30,280 nucleotides of DNA from an uncultured Dialister sp. (GCA_900547785.1 URIB01000015.1:1-30280); one strand, 5' to 3'. Shown: positions 7,750 to 15,619, counted from the stretch's first letter. Numbers and translations: made by a program. Notes: generated by a model not told the origin, from the letters alone.

Positions 7750-8185
7750 GCTTGTAATCACGCTTGCCGTTTTTATGACCGCTCTTTTTCTCGTCCTGCC
7801 TTTTTTCGGCAGTTGGCAGAGGGAAAAACGGTTGGAAGCGGCGGCGGAAGAAATCGCTTCCGCTTTGCGGGCGGTCTCAATGCAGGCGAAAAGCGAATCG
7901 GAGTTATATCCGAATGAAGCGCAGGGACTTGTTTTTTATTGCACGGCCGCACCCGGGGGAAGAACACGATATGGGACGAGAAAGGGACGGCGGGAAGTTT
8001 TGCCGCGGGGCTATTTGCCGGAAGATATCGTTTTGACGGCGGGAACGGCAACGGTAAAGTTCAGAAAATCCGGTCCGGTAGGCGGTTCGGAATACCGCAT
8101 CGAGTTGAAAACGAAAGACGAAAAATACAGGAGAATCGTTACGGTGGCGGCATATACGGGCAGAGTGAGAGTGGAAAAAAGATGA
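7688..8185 (+). CDS. Minor prepilin (GspH/FimT/ComGD-like)
   Basis: The 165-residue protein begins with a GTG start directly after AGGAGGT (7677-7683, spacing 4). Its leader ends SRRG, then FVLFELVITLAVFMTALFLV gives the prepilin helix with Glu at +5. The rest is a beta-rich minor-pilin-like domain containing RLEAAAEEIASALRAV, typical of GspH/FimT proteins. It overlaps the prepilin peptidase by 62 nt and the next gene by ATGA, so translation is probably coupled. It is likely a pilus-tip or initiation subunit. Some FimT relatives bind DNA, but no specific evidence for that is visible here. Confidence 0.85.
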   Translation: MLLFARKSVLPFSRRGFVLFELVITLAVFMTALFLVLPFFGSWQREKRLEAAAEEIASALRAVSMQAKSESELYPNEAQGLVFYCTAAPGGRTRYGTRKGRREVLPRGYLPEDIVLTAGTATVKFRKSGPVGGSEYRIELKTKDEKYRRIVTVAAYTGRVRVEKR

Positions 8186-8547
8186 AAAAGCGGCAAGGGT
8201 TTTTGATGGTAGAATTTTTGGCGGGTCTAATGGCCGTATCCGTGACGGGACTGGCCGTTTTTTCCGTTTTTTACCGGCTGGCGGCTTATGAGGAAGAAAG
8301 GGAAGCGGCGGCGGACGAAATATGGATTGCCCAGCAGGTTTTGGAAACGGAGAAATATAATCTGGCGTTTAATGAAAACGAGGCGGTTCCTGCGGGACAG
8401 ACAGATCGGAACGGTCGTGTCTATGATGTCATTTTGGAAAAGGAAGCGGTGACGGTAGAACGTATGCCTATGACAAAAGTGACCTGCCGAGTGAGTATGG
8501 ATGGACAAAGACCGTTTACCGCTTCTTTTTTATGGGGAGAGCGGTGA
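8182..8547 (+). CDS. Minor prepilin (GspI/PilV-like)
   Basis: The 121-residue protein starts at an ATG that overlaps the previous stop (ATGA). MKKRQG is the leader and FLMVEFLAGLMAVSVTGLAV the helix with Glu at +5. The remaining 80 residues (YEEEREAAADEIWIAQQVLE and a beta region) resemble GspI or PilV in size and in the helix that continues after the membrane part. A longer in-frame opening upstream to 7939 is out of register with the prepilin signature and belongs to the previous gene's alternative frame. It presumably joins the minor-pilin priming complex with its neighbours. Confidence 0.82.
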   Translation: MKKRQGFLMVEFLAGLMAVSVTGLAVFSVFYRLAAYEEEREAAADEIWIAQQVLETEKYNLAFNENEAVPAGQTDRNGRVYDVILEKEAVTVERMPMTKVTCRVSMDGQRPFTASFLWGER

Positions 8548-9095
8548 TGAAAAGAAAAGGCGCCATTCTTTTGGAAACGCTTCTGTATATTCTTTCGGTG
8601 TCTCTTTTGGCGGCGGCGGTGTTTCCGTTCTCAGGACGGGCGGTAAGACATCTGTCTTTCTTGCAAATTCATAGCCGCATGACGGAGCAGAGTCTTTTTG
8701 CCGCTGATTTCATGACGGAAAAATTGCGGAACAATTTGGAACGTTGTGACGGGGGTTATGCAGGAAATACATTTCGCTATTGGGCGTACAACGAGAGAAA
8801 AAAGAAATCGGAATACCGTTTTCTTGTGCAGGAGGATAAGCTGAAAGTCCGTCTGTACACGGGCATGAGTCAGCCGGTCACGGGAGAAAGTCTTTCCGGC
8901 GCAGAGGAAATCATTTTTACCGGCGGAGAGGGAAATCCTCTCTTCCGGCAGACGGAAAAAGGACTCATCCGCATCGCTTTTACAATGAAACAAAGCCGTA
9001 CGGGAGAAAAGAGAACGACGGAAACGGCGGTCTTGCCGTACAGAGATTTTTATCACGCAAAACCGGGGGCGGTGTATAAAAATGAAAAAGCGTAA
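8547..9095 (+). CDS. Minor prepilin (PulJ/GspJ/PilW-like)
   Basis: The 182-residue protein uses the ATG at 8547, which overlaps the previous TGA and has GGGGAG 7 nt upstream. An ATG at 8532 would add five residues but lacks a well-placed site. MKRKG is followed by AILLETLLYILSVSLLAAAV, a prepilin helix with Glu at +5 and Ala instead of Phe/Met at +1. The larger C-terminal beta domain, with MTEKLRNNLE after the helix, is like the J-type minor pseudopilin. It overlaps the next gene by 14 nt. Confidence 0.8.
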   Translation: MKRKGAILLETLLYILSVSLLAAAVFPFSGRAVRHLSFLQIHSRMTEQSLFAADFMTEKLRNNLERCDGGYAGNTFRYWAYNERKKKSEYRFLVQEDKLKVRLYTGMSQPVTGESLSGAEEIIFTGGEGNPLFRQTEKGLIRIAFTMKQSRTGEKRTTETAVLPYRDFYHAKPGAVYKNEKA

Positions 9096-9498
9096 AGGGT
9101 TTTTATCGTTATTGATTTTGGCGTTCCTGTTCGCTCTGCTTACTCTTTTGGGAGGATTTCTTTTTCCGTTCATGCACAGCGCGGGAGAAAGTTGGATGTA
9201 CGGAAACGGACTTCGTGCGGTGTATGCCGCTGAAAGCGGAGCCGCCTGGGCGCTTGCTTCTTTGCGGAACGGAGATATTGCGGAGAAGAAAGTGACATTT
9301 TCTTATGACGAAGCGGAGTGTCTGGTGAAAATAACGGAGCTGTCAAAGAAACGGGATCAATGGGAGGGTCGGATTTTATCCCGGGGAACGGACAAGAAAT
9401 CGCACATGGTGAGATATGTGACGATAGATTTTTCCGTGACCGGCGGAGAGAAAAGAGAAATCAGCGTGGAAAATGTGGGGAGCGACAGATGGATATAG
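9082..9498 (+). CDS. PilX-like/GspK-like minor pilin component without Glu+5
   Basis: The 138-residue protein has a short basic leader MKKRKG and the helix FLSLLILAFLFALLTLLGGF. It carries Ser/Leu residues where prepilins normally have Glu at +5. GspK and PilX-type subunits are the class in which that glutamate can be missing. AVYAAESGAAWALASL (about residues 47-62) is the PilX N-terminal signature (AAExGxxxA). By family it would cap or start the fibre. It overlaps both neighbours (14 nt and 10 nt), so it is part of the coupled minor-pilin block. Confidence 0.8.
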   Translation: MKKRKGFLSLLILAFLFALLTLLGGFLFPFMHSAGESWMYGNGLRAVYAAESGAAWALASLRNGDIAEKKVTFSYDEAECLVKITELSKKRDQWEGRILSRGTDKKSHMVRYVTIDFSVTGGEKREISVENVGSDRWI

Positions 9499-10853
9499 AA
9501 GAGCTGCAAAAAGTATGGAAAACCCGGGTATCTTTGTTTTTGAAAAAGAAGAGGAAGCAGAGAACCGTTTTGCTTCAGGGAAATGATTTATATGCGGCGG
9601 AGTGGAAAGATAAGACGCTCTTGTGGGAAGAAAAAATTCATTTGGAAGATGACGGAGAAGAAGCGTTTATAAAAGGGCTTAAAGAAATAGAGGATAAAAG
9701 AGGAGAGAAAAACTCTTTTGTTTTGGTGTACAACTTTTCCGATTTGCGGACGGGAACGAAACAATTTCCGCAGATGACGGAAGAGGAACTGGCGGAAACC
9801 ATGTACTGGGAACAGGACCGGATTTTCGGAGTCCGAAATGATTTGCAGACAGCATGGCGCGTGTTGGAAAAGGATTTCACCGGTTGGACACTCTCTCTTG
9901 CGGCGGCGGAAAAAGAAAGCATAGCGCATTGGGAAAAGGCGGCGGCGCAGGCGGGGAAACGAATCTCCCGCATGGTGCCTGTGACGGAAGTTTCGGCGGA
10001 AGAAGAAAATCCACGGCTGTGTCTTTTTGGGAAAAAAGATAAAGCGCTCTGTATTTTCCGAGCGGGAAAAGAAGAAAAGGTACGGGTCATTCCCGCCGAA
10101 GAAGCAGAGGACAGGCTGGACGCCTTCATCGCCCATTTGTCCGAATCGTATGATTTGGGAAAAGCGGAATTTCTTTTTATCCCCTGTGCCGGTTGTGACA
10201 GCGAAACCGAAATGTTTTGGGAAAATAGGGTGCGTGAACGGAACCGGGCGCATACCGGACCGGCGGGAGAATATAAAAAAGGCGAAGCGGAACAAAACGT
10301 CACTCGCCGGGTGATGATGTCCGCCCTGGGCTCTCCAATGAATCTGCTTCCGTCACGAAAGAAAAAACGGATTGTCACGGGGGAAAACAGGGGGTTACGG
10401 GCGGCACAGATAGCGGCACTGCTCTTTTTTGTCATCGCTGGTATACTCGGCGGCCGTCTTTTTTTCACCCGTGCCGTGTACAAAGAAACAAAGAACCAAC
10501 TCGCCGCGTCGGAAGCGGTCGAAAAAGAAATGGAACGGGAAAAACGAAACAAGGCAACCGAAGAAAGTCTTCTGGAAGAAATGAAAGAGCGGGCGGAAAA
10601 GTATCCGCCGGTCGCAGGGAAATTGCTGGTACTGGCGGATTCGATGCCGCAGGGCATTGTTCTCCATGAAATCACGGCGGAGGGGGCGTATTTATCCGTC
10701 AAAGGAAGTGCAGGAACGGCGGCTTCGGCGGATATTTTCAAAGAGCGGACGGAGCGGATATGGCAGGGAGGAATGACGATAAGGAAAAAGAAAATCATAA
10801 ATCCGGCGGAAGCGGTGACTTTTGAAATAGAAGGAGAAAGACAATACAAATGA
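9489..10853 (+). CDS. PilM-PilN-like fusion (GspL-like) pilus assembly protein
   Basis: The 454-residue protein starts at 9489 with GGGGAG 6 nt upstream. A longer opening to 9318 is the shifted frame of the previous gene. Residues 25-275 look like a degenerate cytoplasmic PilM or GspL domain (FVLVYNFSDLRTG, then FPQMTEEELAETMYWEQDRIF, the conserved P-M-xx-E-L-xx-xx-W-E region). PMNLLPSRKKKR at 283-294 matches the NLLP motif with which PilN proteins begin and which binds PilM. A single membrane helix follows at about 305-325, then a charged coiled coil (330-372) and a small periplasmic domain. The order is that of separate PilM and PilN joined into one chain. Classical PilM phosphate-binding motifs are not evident. 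It would form the inner-membrane alignment complex with the next protein. Confidence 0.8.
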   Translation: MDIEELQKVWKTRVSLFLKKKRKQRTVLLQGNDLYAAEWKDKTLLWEEKIHLEDDGEEAFIKGLKEIEDKRGEKNSFVLVYNFSDLRTGTKQFPQMTEEELAETMYWEQDRIFGVRNDLQTAWRVLEKDFTGWTLSLAAAEKESIAHWEKAAAQAGKRISRMVPVTEVSAEEENPRLCLFGKKDKALCIFRAGKEEKVRVIPAEEAEDRLDAFIAHLSESYDLGKAEFLFIPCAGCDSETEMFWENRVRERNRAHTGPAGEYKKGEAEQNVTRRVMMSALGSPMNLLPSRKKKRIVTGENRGLRAAQIAALLFFVIAGILGGRLFFTRAVYKETKNQLAASEAVEKEMEREKRNKATEESLLEEMKERAEKYPPVAGKLLVLADSMPQGIVLHEITAEGAYLSVKGSAGTAASADIFKERTERIWQGGMTIRKKKIINPAEAVTFEIEGERQYK

Positions 10854-11407
10854 AAATGACGGATTTTTTCAATCGTGATACGTATAAAACGAGCTTTTTT
10901 CTCCTGGCATGCCTGTTTTTTCTCGGAGACATTTGGCTTTGGGGAGAGATTTCAAAGGTAAAAGACGATCTGGAACAAGACGAGATACGGATAGAAAAGA
11001 TAGAAGCATGGAAACGGGCAGGGAAAGAAAAAAATCATAGCTCCTTTTTGAAATCTTTGGCGGACGGCCGTGAAAAACCGGATGTGGAATCCGTTTTTAA
11101 GGGCGCCGGCTGCACGGTGACGGAGAGCCGGGAAGAGTCGAGGGAGAAAGCGGGCGAAGCGGGCACTTTATTTCATATAAAAGGAACGGGGACTTTTTCA
11201 CAAATACTTACGGCCTTTGATATAATAGAGAACAAAGAAAAGGGAATGGTGACGGAGAGATGTCATATAAAAAAAGAACAGGGCGGATTGATTTTTGAGG
11301 CCGCCGTCCGTCACAGGACAAGCCGAGGTGCTTATGAAAAAAAGAAATATCGTTCTGATCGGGCCGATGGGAACGGGGAAGAGCAGAGCCGCGAAAATTC
11401 TCGCTGA
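10850..11407 (+). CDS. PilO/GspM-like inner-membrane pilus assembly protein
   Basis: The 185-residue protein has a short cytoplasmic part and a single membrane helix (about 14-33). A charged coiled coil (36-60) and a periplasmic region follow, with FHIKGTGTFSQILTAFDIIE, as in PilO/GspM ferredoxin-like domains. The start overlaps the previous stop (ATGA), and AAGGAG lies about 13 nt upstream. The last 25 residues are read from sequence that also encodes the start of the next gene in another frame, a 74-nt overlap, and look like unconstrained basic tail. It would pair with the PilM-PilN-like protein in the inner membrane. Confidence 0.8.
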   Translation: MKMTDFFNRDTYKTSFFLLACLFFLGDIWLWGEISKVKDDLEQDEIRIEKIEAWKRAGKEKNHSSFLKSLADGREKPDVESVFKGAGCTVTESREESREKAGEAGTLFHIKGTGTFSQILTAFDIIENKEKGMVTERCHIKKEQGGLIFEAAVRHRTSRGAYEKKKYRSDRADGNGEEQSRENSR

Positions 11408-11873
11408 CGGTTTCGGCTGGCAGCTGGCGGATACGGACCGTATGATGGAACGGGAAACGGGCATGAAAATTGCGGAGTATTACAGGCAGGCAGGCGCGGA
11501 AGCGTTTGCGGAAAAAGAAACGGTGCTTATCAACCGGGTCCGTTATTATCATGAAGCTGTGATTGCCATGGGCGGAAATCATCCGATGACGGAGAAAAAA
11601 TTCAAATGGCTTTCCGAATACGGAGTGGTCATACTTCTTTTCGCCAAGCCGTACAGACTGGCGGAACGCGTCCGCCGCCGCATCGGCAAAAGGCCGACGA
11701 TGGATTATTCCGATGTGGACGGTTACGTCCGTCAGATGCTCAGAAAGTGGACGAAGTGGAAAGACCGGGTGGATCTTGTCATCAATACGACGAATACGCA
11801 TCCCGAACAGACGGCGCTCCGTGTAGCACGGTATATAGACAGACACGGCATTGAATTTATCAAACGGGGATAA
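11334..11873 (+). CDS. Shikimate kinase-like P-loop kinase, altered acceptor site
   Basis: The 179-residue protein has GPMGTGKS (10-17), ADTDRMMERETGMKIAEYY (Asp33/Asp35 in the shikimate-kinase position), AMGGN (79-82) and RIGKRPTM in the lid. Length and order match AroK. Compared with E. coli AroK from memory, the shikimate-contacting Arg of GEEGFR becomes Ala59 (AEAFAEKE). The third Gly of TGGG becomes Asn82. The RNPLY segment near the end becomes KWTKW, so its arginine is Lys138. Catalysis on shikimate is therefore doubtful, and a different acceptor or loss of activity is possible. The ATG at 11334 follows GAGGTG by 3 nt and lies inside the PilO-like gene, so it is co-transcribed with the pilus genes. 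No symbol is given because the substrate is uncertain. Confidence 0.8.
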   Translation: MKKRNIVLIGPMGTGKSRAAKILADGFGWQLADTDRMMERETGMKIAEYYRQAGAEAFAEKETVLINRVRYYHEAVIAMGGNHPMTEKKFKWLSEYGVVILLFAKPYRLAERVRRRIGKRPTMDYSDVDGYVRQMLRKWTKWKDRVDLVINTTNTHPEQTALRVARYIDRHGIEFIKRG

Positions 11874-11950
11874 GCCGGGCAGAGGAAACGGAAACATTCT
11901 TCTTTCCGGACATTTCGTGACTGTTTTATTTTTATATAAAGGAGACAATG

Positions 11951-12946
11951 ATGAAAAGATGGGCCGTATTGACTTCCGGCGGAGATGCGTCGGGAATGAA
12001 TGCAGCGATTCGCAGCGTGATTCGTACCGCAAAAGCGATGAAATGCGATATTTACGGAATTAACCGCGGGTATACGGGACTTTTGGAAGAAGACATTCAC
12101 CCGTTGACGAACCGTGATGCGGGAGGCATCATTCTTCATGGCGGCACGGCTTTGAAAACCGCCCGTTGTCCTGCTTTTTTTGAAGAGAGCAACCAGAAAA
12201 AAGGAGCGGACATTTTAAAGAAATATAAAATTGACGGCCTCGTTGTTATCGGAGGCGACGGTTCCGTACAGGGAGCGGCGGCATTATCCCGCTTGGGCAT
12301 TCCTACGGTTACCGTTCCCGCAACGATCGACAATGATATGCACGGCACGGATGAAACGATCGGCCATGACACGGCGGTGAATGCGGTTGTCAATGCGGTC
12401 AGCTGCATACGGGATACGGCTTCCTCTCACAGTAGAGCCGCCATTGTAGAAGTGATGGGACGTTTTGCGGGAAATATTGCTTTGGCGGCGGGACTGGCGT
12501 GCGGAGCGGAATATATTTTAGTGCCGGAAATTCCCTTCAGCCGGGAAAAATTGGCAAGAAGCCTTTTGGAGCAGATGAAAGAAGGAAGAACGAACAGCAT
12601 TATTATTTGCGCCGAAGGAGCCGATGACGGCAGAGCTTTGGGCGAATGGCTGCGGGAAAGAACGGATATAGATATCTGCACCACCATTCTGGGATTTATC
12701 CAGCGGGGCGGAAGACCGTGTGCGAAAGACAGCATTCTGGGATCCGTTCTGGGAGCGGCCGCTGTCAAAGCGTTGGTGGAAGGAGAAAAGGCGGCGCTTA
12801 TCGGCATGAAAAACGGAAAGGTGAGAATTTTGCCGTACGAAGAAGCGGTGAAAGAAGAGAAAATTTTTGACAAACGGTTATACAGAATGGCAAGTATGCT
12901 CGGCGCGGCGCAGGAAAACGGGGATATTGCGGAAAGCGGATTGTAA
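11951..12946 (+). CDS. pfkA: 6-phosphofructokinase (ATP-type, divergent F6P site)
   Basis: The 331-residue protein aligns over its whole length with bacterial PfkA. It has SGGDASGMNAA at the nucleotide loop (usually GGDAPGMN), TARCP for the Arg72 region, GGDGS (Gly as in ATP-using enzymes), PATIDND (catalytic Asp) and SSHSR plus EVMGR in the fructose-6-phosphate site. The subunit-bridging segment reads DICTTILGFIQRGG, where E. coli has TRATVLGHIQRGG. The residues equivalent to Arg243 and His249, which hold the 6-phosphate, are therefore Cys and Phe. The following DR of most PfkA proteins is DS. It may be a weakened or altered-specificity PFK. ATG 11951 is 6 nt from AAAGGAG, and an adjacent ATG at 11948 is only 3 nt away. 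The gap from the preceding gene is 77 nt without a terminator. Confidence 0.9.
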   Translation: MKRWAVLTSGGDASGMNAAIRSVIRTAKAMKCDIYGINRGYTGLLEEDIHPLTNRDAGGIILHGGTALKTARCPAFFEESNQKKGADILKKYKIDGLVVIGGDGSVQGAAALSRLGIPTVTVPATIDNDMHGTDETIGHDTAVNAVVNAVSCIRDTASSHSRAAIVEVMGRFAGNIALAAGLACGAEYILVPEIPFSREKLARSLLEQMKEGRTNSIIICAEGADDGRALGEWLRERTDIDICTTILGFIQRGGRPCAKDSILGSVLGAAAVKALVEGEKAALIGMKNGKVRILPYEEAVKEEKIFDKRLYRMASMLGAAQENGDIAESGL

Positions 12947-12961
12947 AAGGAGAAAGAGGAC

Positions 12962-13237
12962 ATGTTTAAATTCAATGACATATTTCTTGTCATCGTCGGC
13001 GGATATGTAATTTATAAAATAGGATATGTAGACGGATTCACTCCGATCAATCTTTTTATTCTCGTCTGTCTGACGGTGGCGGTGATTTCCACCGCGCTCC
13101 GGAGAAGCGGCTATGCGGACAAAATGGAAGAGAGAAAAAACAGGGAAGCGAAACGGATAGGAGAAGAAAGAGAATCTTCTCCGGCGGAAGAAATTATTAC
13201 AGAGAAAAGGGAAAATAAAAAAGAAAATCAAATATGA
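12962..13237 (+). CDS. Small membrane protein of unknown function
   Basis: The 91-residue protein has two hydrophobic segments (about residues 7-24 and 28-46). A highly charged, Lys/Glu-rich tail follows, predicted to face the cytoplasm. I do not recognise the family. The ATG follows AGGAGAAAGAGG, and the gap from pfkA is 15 nt, so it is likely co-transcribed. An intrinsic terminator follows 6 nt after the stop. Confidence 0.7.
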   Translation: MFKFNDIFLVIVGGYVIYKIGYVDGFTPINLFILVCLTVAVISTALRRSGYADKMEERKNREAKRIGEERESSPAEEIITEKRENKKENQI

Positions 13238-13243
13238 CGGATG

Positions 13244-13270
13244 GAGCGGCAGGGAATGCCGCTTTTTTTG
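13244..13270 (+). terminator. Intrinsic terminator after the small membrane protein gene
   Basis: AGCGGCA (13244-13250) pairs with TGCCGCT (13257-13263) around a 5- to 6-nt purine loop and is followed by a run of seven T. It ends the pfkA unit. Confidence 0.88.
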
Positions 13271-13285
13271 CGGAGCGGACAAAAT

Positions 13286-13314
13286 TTCAATTCATTCTTC
13301 AATTATGTTAGAAT
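13286..13314 (+). promoter_or_regulatory. Candidate promoter for the PAP2-to-GerW gene block
   Basis: TTCAAT (13286-13291), a 17-nt spacer and TAGAAT (13309-13314) with an extended TGT directly before it. It follows the terminator and lies about 30 nt upstream of the PAP2 gene start. Confidence 0.5.
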
Positions 13315-13344
13315 TTAGATAATGTGACGGTAAGGAGTGTTTTT

Positions 13345-13932
13345 ATGAAATCCGAGTTGGAGATCGTAAAAGAAATCAATCGCATGGCAGGCGGGGTTCG
13401 TTCCGTTGATTTGGTGATGGATATGATTACCCGGCACGGTCACCGGATATTTCTTATATATGGTCTTGTCTTGTGGTTTGCCCGCGGAGAGGGAAGAGCG
13501 GAACGGAGACGGACTTGCGTTTCCGCATGGGCGGCGGTCTGCTTTTGCTCCTGCCTTTCTTTCCTGATAGGAAAAATATGGAAACGAAAAAGACCGTTTA
13601 CGAAAGACTGGCGGATTTGGAATTTTACGGGGCATAAAGCCAACTCTTCTTTTCCAAGCAATCATGCCATGAACAGTGCGGCAGTGGCGCTGCAGCTTTT
13701 GAAAGACAAAACGCCCGGCAGTCCGTGCATGGCGGTGCTTGCGGGCATTATCGCTTTTTCCCGTCTGTTTGCGGGACTTCATTATCCGTCGGATCTTCTT
13801 GGCGGCGCGGCCATTGCCGTTTTTATGCATAAAGTAATGAATCACTCCGTTTTGCGTAAATTAACGGAAAAGACCGCGGGATTTCTTTCTTTTCTTTCCG
13901 ATACGCTGTGGTTACGGATCAAAGGCAGGTGA
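13345..13932 (+). CDS. PAP2-family membrane phosphatase (undecaprenyl-diphosphatase-like)
   Basis: The 195-residue integral membrane protein has the three phosphatase signatures: KIWKRKRPF (77-85), SFPSNHAM (102-109, His107) and SRLFAGLHYPSD (139-150, Arg140 and His146 nucleophile). Length and motif spacing fit BcrC/YbjG or LpxE/LpxF-type enzymes. These remove phosphate from undecaprenyl diphosphate or from lipid A or phospholipids on the outer face of the inner membrane. The sequence does not decide among these substrates. The ATG at 13345 has AAGGAG 7 nt upstream. It heads a chain of four genes with very short or overlapping junctions. Confidence 0.88.
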   Translation: MKSELEIVKEINRMAGGVRSVDLVMDMITRHGHRIFLIYGLVLWFARGEGRAERRRTCVSAWAAVCFCSCLSFLIGKIWKRKRPFTKDWRIWNFTGHKANSSFPSNHAMNSAAVALQLLKDKTPGSPCMAVLAGIIAFSRLFAGLHYPSDLLGGAAIAVFMHKVMNHSVLRKLTEKTAGFLSFLSDTLWLRIKGR

Positions 13933-13937
13933 AATTT

Positions 13938-14978
13938 TTGGCAGATATGACGGAAGCGGGGAAAAAAATGATTATCGTCTGCATTGCCCGGATTCTGCTC
14001 CGTGATTCGGAAGCGGATCACCCGCTGTCACAGCAGGATATATTACAGCTTCTCGAGAAGAACTACGGTCTTGTTGTCGACAGAAAAACGGTGCGGAGAA
14101 ATTTGCTGGCCCTTCGTGACGGCGGGCTTCCCGTCGTGTGCCGCCGGGCGGACCGGGTCATACGGGGCAAGTCATCTCCGCTGTCGCTTGACTGGTACTG
14201 GGATCATGATTTGACGAAAAACGATATACGCACGCTGATTGATTTGTTATATTTCTCCCGCCTGCCTTCCACACAAGTGAAGCAGATTTCGGAAAAATTG
14301 AAACGGCTTCACATCAGAAGTTTTGATGACGGAAAAGAGGCGGTGCGGAATATACCGGGCGGGCAGAAATTGGCGTGTCCCGAAGAAAATCTGTCTTTAT
14401 TATCGGAAGCCGTTACCAAAAAAGTGCAGATCCGTTTTTACTATGACCATTATGAAGTGGACGGCAAAAAGCATCATGCTAAAAATCCAGACGGCACGGA
14501 CAAGTTGTATACAGTGAATCCCTATGTGCTTGCCGCGACAGATGACCGGTATTTCTTTTTGGGAAATATAGACGGAACGGAAACGGTGACACCTTTTGCG
14601 GTGGAAATGATAGCCGCTCCGGTGATCACGGACACGGCGGCAAGACCGCAAAAAAGTATAAGCGGCGTGGAAAACGGAGTTCGTGTTCTTGATTACCTGA
14701 CCCCGGTCAGACGAACGTATGCGGGAACGCCGGAGAAATGCACTTTGAATGCGGATTGGCATTTGATGACCGATATTGTGACTGATTTCGGAAAATCCGC
14801 CTATCTCCTTTCCGCAACGCAGGGGCGGGTCAATGTGGAAGTGACGGCGCCGATTTCGCTTGTCAGGGCGTGGGTGCTTAAGAATGCACCGCTTGTCAAG
14901 GCAGTATCACCCGTCACATTGGTGAAATCGGTGAAAGAGGCGGCGTCAAGCCTTGCCCGCTTGTATGGAGGCGGATAA
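13938..14978 (+). CDS. WYL-domain transcriptional regulator
   Basis: The protein of about 346 residues has an N-terminal winged-helix region (LSQQDILQLLEKNYGLVVDRKTVRRNLLAL, about residues 30-60). A central WYL domain follows, with IRFYYDHY, YTVNPYVLAATDDRYFFLGN and a C-terminal WCX-like extension. WYL proteins bind nucleic acid or nucleotide ligands and act as repressors or activators of DNA repair, defence or metabolism genes. I prefer the TTG start at 13938, 5 nt after AGGTGA. GTG 13929 (overlapping the previous stop) and ATG 13947 are alternatives. No defence genes adjoin it. Its target is unknown, and autoregulation of the PAP2-to-GerW block is only a guess. Confidence 0.88.
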   Translation: MADMTEAGKKMIIVCIARILLRDSEADHPLSQQDILQLLEKNYGLVVDRKTVRRNLLALRDGGLPVVCRRADRVIRGKSSPLSLDWYWDHDLTKNDIRTLIDLLYFSRLPSTQVKQISEKLKRLHIRSFDDGKEAVRNIPGGQKLACPEENLSLLSEAVTKKVQIRFYYDHYEVDGKKHHAKNPDGTDKLYTVNPYVLAATDDRYFFLGNIDGTETVTPFAVEMIAAPVITDTAARPQKSISGVENGVRVLDYLTPVRRTYAGTPEKCTLNADWHLMTDIVTDFGKSAYLLSATQGRVNVEVTAPISLVRAWVLKNAPLVKAVSPVTLVKSVKEAASSLARLYGGG

Positions 14979-15619
14979 TGATTTGGAAAGCGGTTTTGGG
15001 ACTATTCTGTCTTATGCTTTTTCTTCTGCTGATTCCCGTCCGTTACCGGTTCCGGCTTGAAATGTGGAAAGTTTCGGTGGAAATCAAAGCTCTTTTCGGA
15101 ATTGTGCGGAAACGGATGGTCATGCCCCGCCCCGGAAATGCACGGGCGGAAAAGAAAAGAGAAGAGAAAGAAGAAATGTCGGACCATAAGACGGATACGG
15201 ATCTTCCGGAAGAAGAGAAAAAAAAGAAAGAGGATCCCGAAAAAAAGAAAACAAAGGGAAAACCGTCTGTTTTCCGGCAAATTCAGTTTGCTGTGAATCA
15301 CGGACTGGTAGAAGAAATAATAAAAGCATTTTTTTCATTATTTAAACACAGCAAACCGAGAGAGTGGCGTATTTTCGGCGAGTTCGGCACGGGCGATCCT
15401 ATGACGACAGGCGTGGTGCAGGGAACGGCTTTGGCTTTTTTGCCGGAAATAACGGAAGAAGTAGAGTGGAAATATTTGGAGCCGGCTTATAAAATAAAAG
15501 GAGAAGGCCGGGGACGAATCATTCCCGTTTATGCGGCGTTTATTATTTTGCGGCTGGCAGTGTCCAAGCCGGTTCGCCAATTCTGGCGATATAGACAGGG
15601 AGGAATAAAAGATGAATGA
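14978..15619 (+). CDS. DUF2953 membrane protein (YtfI-like)
   Basis: The 213-residue protein has an N-terminal membrane helix (2-19) and the typical PVRYRFRLE strand. A long, very charged Lys/Glu linker (about 50-95) leads to the DUF2953 core WRIFGEFGTGDPMTTGVVQG. A hydrophobic segment closes the C-terminus. The start overlaps the previous stop (TAATG). In spore formers this family is found directly upstream of ytfJ/gerW, the same order as here. Its biochemical role is not established. Confidence 0.85.
   Translation: MIWKAVLGLFCLMLFLLLIPVRYRFRLEMWKVSVEIKALFGIVRKRMVMPRPGNARAEKKREEKEEMSDHKTDTDLPEEEKKKKEDPEKKKTKGKPSVFRQIQFAVNHGLVEEIIKAFFSLFKHSKPREWRIFGEFGTGDPMTTGVVQGTALAFLPEITEEVEWKYLEPAYKIKGEGRGRIIPVYAAFIILRLAVSKPVRQFWRYRQGGIKDE

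Noticed and set aside
9318..9488. Upstream extension of the PilM-PilN-like gene.
   Set aside because: This region is the shifted frame of the PilX-like gene, and the ATG at 9489 has a well-placed GGGGAG.
9638..10849. A 403-codon open frame on the minus strand opposite the PilM-PilN-like gene.
   Set aside because: It is Ser/Phe-rich without any motif, lacks a ribosome site and is fully opposed to a convincing operon gene.
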